Origin: Actinomycetaceae bacterium
GTDB taxonomy: Bacteria > Actinomycetota > Actinomycetes > Actinomycetales > Actinomycetaceae
Reading direction: 5' to 3'
Length of the DNA stretch: 34,644 nucleotides
Assembly: GCA_030532405.1 (NCBI GenBank)
Contig: JAUNLF010000016.1
Coordinates: forward strand, 1 to 34,644
The notes under the pieces: model-generated
Database searches by the model: none
Seen by the model: only the letters and a program-made list of their open reading frames with translations
What the model was told of the DNA's origin: nothing
Translations under genes and position numbers: made by a program
Shown here: piece by piece, positions 32,708 through 34,644 of the stretch
Layout of the letters: each line of letters starts with the position of its first letter
How positions within the stretch are numbered: the stretch's first letter is position 1

Positions 32708-34216
32708 ATGGATACTTTAGATGGCGGCAAGGTCCGCGTTCGTTTTTGCCCATCACCAACTGGAACCCCGCACGTCGGGATGGTTCGCACATGCCTGTTC
32801 AACTGGGCGTGGGCGCGTCACGTTGGTGGCACGTTCGTTTTCCGCATCGAGGATACTGATGCGCGTCGCGACTCCGAAGAGTCCTTCGATCAAATCATTG
32901 ACTCCCTGCGTTGGCTTGGTCTTGATTGGGATGAGGGCGTCCTAAAGGGCGGCCCGCACGAACCCTACAGGCAGTCGCAGCGCATGGACATTTACGAGGA
33001 CGTGGCTAGCAAACTGTTGGAGGGCGGCTACGCGTACGAGTCTTTCTCCACTCCCGAAGAGGTTGAGGAGCGCCACCGCGCTGCCGGCCGCGACCCGAAG
33101 CTGGGCTACGACGGCTATGACCGCAACCTGACGGAGGAGCAGAAGGCGGCATTCCGCGCGGAGGGGCGTCAGCCTGTTTTGCGTATGAAGATGCCCGATG
33201 AGGACATCACGTTCACCGACCTCGTGCGCGGCGAAATCACGTTCAAGGCCGGGTCCGTGCCCGACTACGTGATTGTGCGTGGCAACGGACACCCGCTTTA
33301 CACGCTGGTGAACCCCGTGGACGACGCGCTAATGGACATCACGCACGTGTTGCGCGGTGAAGACCTGCTGTCTTCCACGCCTCGCCAGATCGTGCTGTAC
33401 CGCGCGCTGCTAGAGCTGGGTATTGCAAAGCAGATGCCCGAGTTTGGCCACCTGCCCTACGTCATGGGTGAGGGCAACAAGAAGCTATCCAAGCGCGACC
33501 CGGAGTCGAACCTGCTTCTGCACCGCGAGAACGGCATGATCCCCGAGGGGCTGCTGAACTACCTCGCCCTGCTGGGCTGGTCGATCAGCCCGGATGAAGA
33601 CATCTTCACCTCCAAGGAAATGGTCGACGCCTTCGACATTCACGACGTGAATCCGAACCCGGCGCGCTTCGACCTCAAGAAGGCAATCGCAATCAACGCC
33701 GACCACATTCGCATGCTGGAGGCCGACGACTTCAAACAGCGAATCGTCCCGTTCCTACACCGTGACGGCTTTGTTTCGGCGGACAAGTTTGACGACTTGA
33801 ATGATCGTGAAAAGCAGATTATTGAGGCCGGCGCTCCGCTGATCCAAACCCGTATTCGTCTGCTTGGCGAAGCTGGTGGAATGCTAGGACCGTTCTTCGT
33901 TGAGGCCGCCGATCTGGAGTTTGAGGACAAGGCCGTAAACAAGCTGAAGGATAACGCTCCGGAAGTACTTGCAGCCGGCATCGAGGTCATTGAAGGCCTT
34001 GAGGAGTTCACCACGGCGTCCCTGGAGGAGGCCCTGCGCGCCCGCATCGTCGAGCAGATGGAGATCAAGCCGCGCCTCGCGTTTGGCCCGCTACGCGTAG
34101 CTGTTTCCGGCCGTCAGGTTTCCCCGCCGCTGTTTGAGTCCATGGAGATCCTCGGACGCGAGGAAACCCTCACCAGACTGCGCAATCTAAAAGCTAACCT
34201 GACTGACGTGAAGTAA
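32708..34216 (+). CDS. gltX: Glutamate-tRNA ligase
   Basis: This class I aminoacyl-tRNA synthetase charges tRNA-Glu with glutamate; in organisms lacking GlnRS it also mischarges tRNA-Gln for later amidation. The 502-residue product has the HIGH-like motif in [42 protein letters not shown], the KMSKS-like [22 protein letters not shown], and a helical anticodon-binding C-terminal domain. No other GltX-like gene is in the window. tRNA-Gln and two tRNA-Glu genes, its expected substrates, lie immediately downstream. Glu-tRNA-Glu is also the expected donor for the split LanB of the RiPP cluster. Confidence 0.95.
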   Translation: MDTLDGGKVRVRFCPSPTGTPHVGMVRTCLFNWAWARHVGGTFVFRIEDTDARRDSEESFDQIIDSLRWLGLDWDEGVLKGGPHEPYRQSQRMDIYEDVASKLLEGGYAYESFSTPEEVEERHRAAGRDPKLGYDGYDRNLTEEQKAAFRAEGRQPVLRMKMPDEDITFTDLVRGEITFKAGSVPDYVIVRGNGHPLYTLVNPVDDALMDITHVLRGEDLLSSTPRQIVLYRALLELGIAKQMPEFGHLPYVMGEGNKKLSKRDPESNLLLHRENGMIPEGLLNYLALLGWSISPDEDIFTSKEMVDAFDIHDVNPNPARFDLKKAIAINADHIRMLEADDFKQRIVPFLHRDGFVSADKFDDLNDREKQIIEAGAPLIQTRIRLLGEAGGMLGPFFVEAADLEFEDKAVNKLKDNAPEVLAAGIEVIEGLEEFTTASLEEALRARIVEQMEIKPRLAFGPLRVAVSGRQVSPPLFESMEILGREETLTRLRNLKANLTDVK

Positions 34217-34220
34217 ACCA

Positions 34221-34247
34221 CGCCCTCGTAATTTTGAAACGAGGGCG
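34221..34247 (+). terminator. Hairpin after gltX
   Basis: A perfect 9-bp stem (CGCCCTCGT at 34221-34229, ACGAGGGCG at 34239-34247) with a 9-nt loop, four bases after the gltX stop. A T-run (GTTTTTC) appears only 12 bases later, so it may be an imperfect terminator separating gltX from the tRNA genes. Confidence 0.55.
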
Positions 34248-34334
34248 CCGGTCAGGTAAAGTTTTTCATCGGTGCTTCGGCCAGAAGGTTTCACTGATTG
34301 CCAGTGAATTCGACCGGCTAGAGCGCTGATACCT

Positions 34335-34406
34335 TGGGGTATGGTGTAATTGGCAGCACGAGTGATTCTGGTTCATTTAGTCTAGGTTCGAGTCCTGGTA
34401 CCCCAG
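34335..34406 (+). tRNA. tRNA-Gln (CTG)
   Basis: A complete cloverleaf of 72 nt: acceptor TGGGGTA/TACCCCA, D stem GTG/CAC, anticodon stem AGTGA/TCATT with loop TTCTGGT and anticodon CTG at 34368-34370, and T stem CTAGG/CCTGG with loop TTCGAGT. The discriminator base is G, and CCA is not encoded. It reads the codon CAG. Confidence 0.95.
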
Positions 34407-34467
34407 CGAAACACCTTCAGGCGCGTCTTTGCGCGAGGTTTTCATCCGCGAGTTTTCTCGCATCCTA

Positions 34468-34540
34468 GCCCCCATCGTCTAGCGGCCTAGGACACCGCCC
34501 TCTCACGGCGGCGACACCGGTTCAAATCCGGTTGGGGGTA
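34468..34540 (+). tRNA. tRNA-Glu (CTC), copy 1
   Basis: A complete cloverleaf of 73 nt: acceptor GCCCCCA/TGGGGGT (G1-U72 wobble), anticodon stem CCGCC/GGCGG with loop CTCTCAC and anticodon CTC at 34502-34504, and T stem ACCGG/CCGGT with loop TTCAAAT. The discriminator is A and CCA is not encoded. It reads GAG. U72 and A73 are the acceptor-end bases reported as important for actinobacterial LanB enzymes. Confidence 0.96.
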
Positions 34541-34589
34541 CAGGTTCGAATATGAACCAAGAGTGGGCTGGCCTGTCAGTCCCGCATTG

Positions 34590-34644
34590 GCCCCCATCGT
34601 CTAGCGGCCTAGGACACCGCCCTCTCACGGCGGCGACACCGGTT
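34590..34644 (+). tRNA. tRNA-Glu (CTC), copy 2 (3' partial)
   Basis: The first 55 nt of a second tRNA-Glu, identical base for base to copy 1 over that length, cut by the window end within the T arm. The spacers around the two copies differ, so only the tRNA itself is repeated. Confidence 0.93.

Overview
This window comes from a moderately GC-rich actinobacterium, probably a member of the Actinomycetaceae. That placement is an inference from the LAxTG-type wall anchor, the DUF3516-type helicase, the layout of the lipoate ligase and the actinobacterial style of the tRNA-Glu genes. No 16S rRNA or other decisive marker is present, so the genus cannot be named.

Layout. 1-4312 is core chromosome: the tail of a sortase-anchored surface protein, a DUF1015 protein on the minus strand, then leuB and ilvE, closed by a strong terminator. 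4313-4967 is a noncoding stretch that probably holds the promoter of the next operon. 4968-19219 is a twelve-gene, single-strand biosynthetic cluster for a ribosomally made, post-translationally modified peptide (RiPP). 19241-34216 is core chromosome again: ilvD (minus), lipoate ligase, a YggS-type PLP protein, a YccF-type membrane protein, a DExH helicase (minus), an alanine/glycine symporter, an FAH-family hydrolase, HrpB, a MalY/PatB-type aminotransferase (minus) and gltX. The window ends in one tRNA-Gln and two identical tRNA-Glu genes, the last cut by the window edge.

The notable system is the RiPP cluster. Two nearly identical 60-residue precursors carry a Cys-free leader followed by a 28-residue core made only of Ser, Thr, Cys and Ala; 26 of the 28 positions can be modified. 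The genes around them encode a leader-binding RRE/ThiF-like protein, a YcaO cyclodehydratase ending in a textbook proline-alternating tail, a tandem-domain nitroreductase-type azoline dehydrogenase, a lantibiotic-type dehydratase split into glutamylation and elimination proteins, an intramembrane M50 metalloprotease fused to a PqqD/RRE-like domain, an ABC exporter, a second YcaO that lacks the proline tail, and a small polytopic membrane protein. No LanC cyclase and no second SpaB_C-type protein (pyridine synthase) is present. The set therefore fits a goadsporin-like linear azol(in)e and dehydroamino-acid peptide better than a lanthipeptide or a classical thiopeptide.

The expected order of events, by inference from known families, is: the RRE/ThiF protein presents the leader; YcaO1 makes azolines on Cys/Ser/Thr; the dehydrogenase oxidises them to azoles; the split LanB turns remaining Ser/Thr into Dha/Dhb using Glu-tRNA; the M50 protease removes the leader; the ABC transporter exports the product. 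The roles of YcaO2 and the 197-residue membrane protein (an immunity candidate) are open. The cluster has no recognisable regulator, lies between two bracketing terminators, and separates leuB-ilvE from ilvD, which suggests a horizontally acquired insertion.
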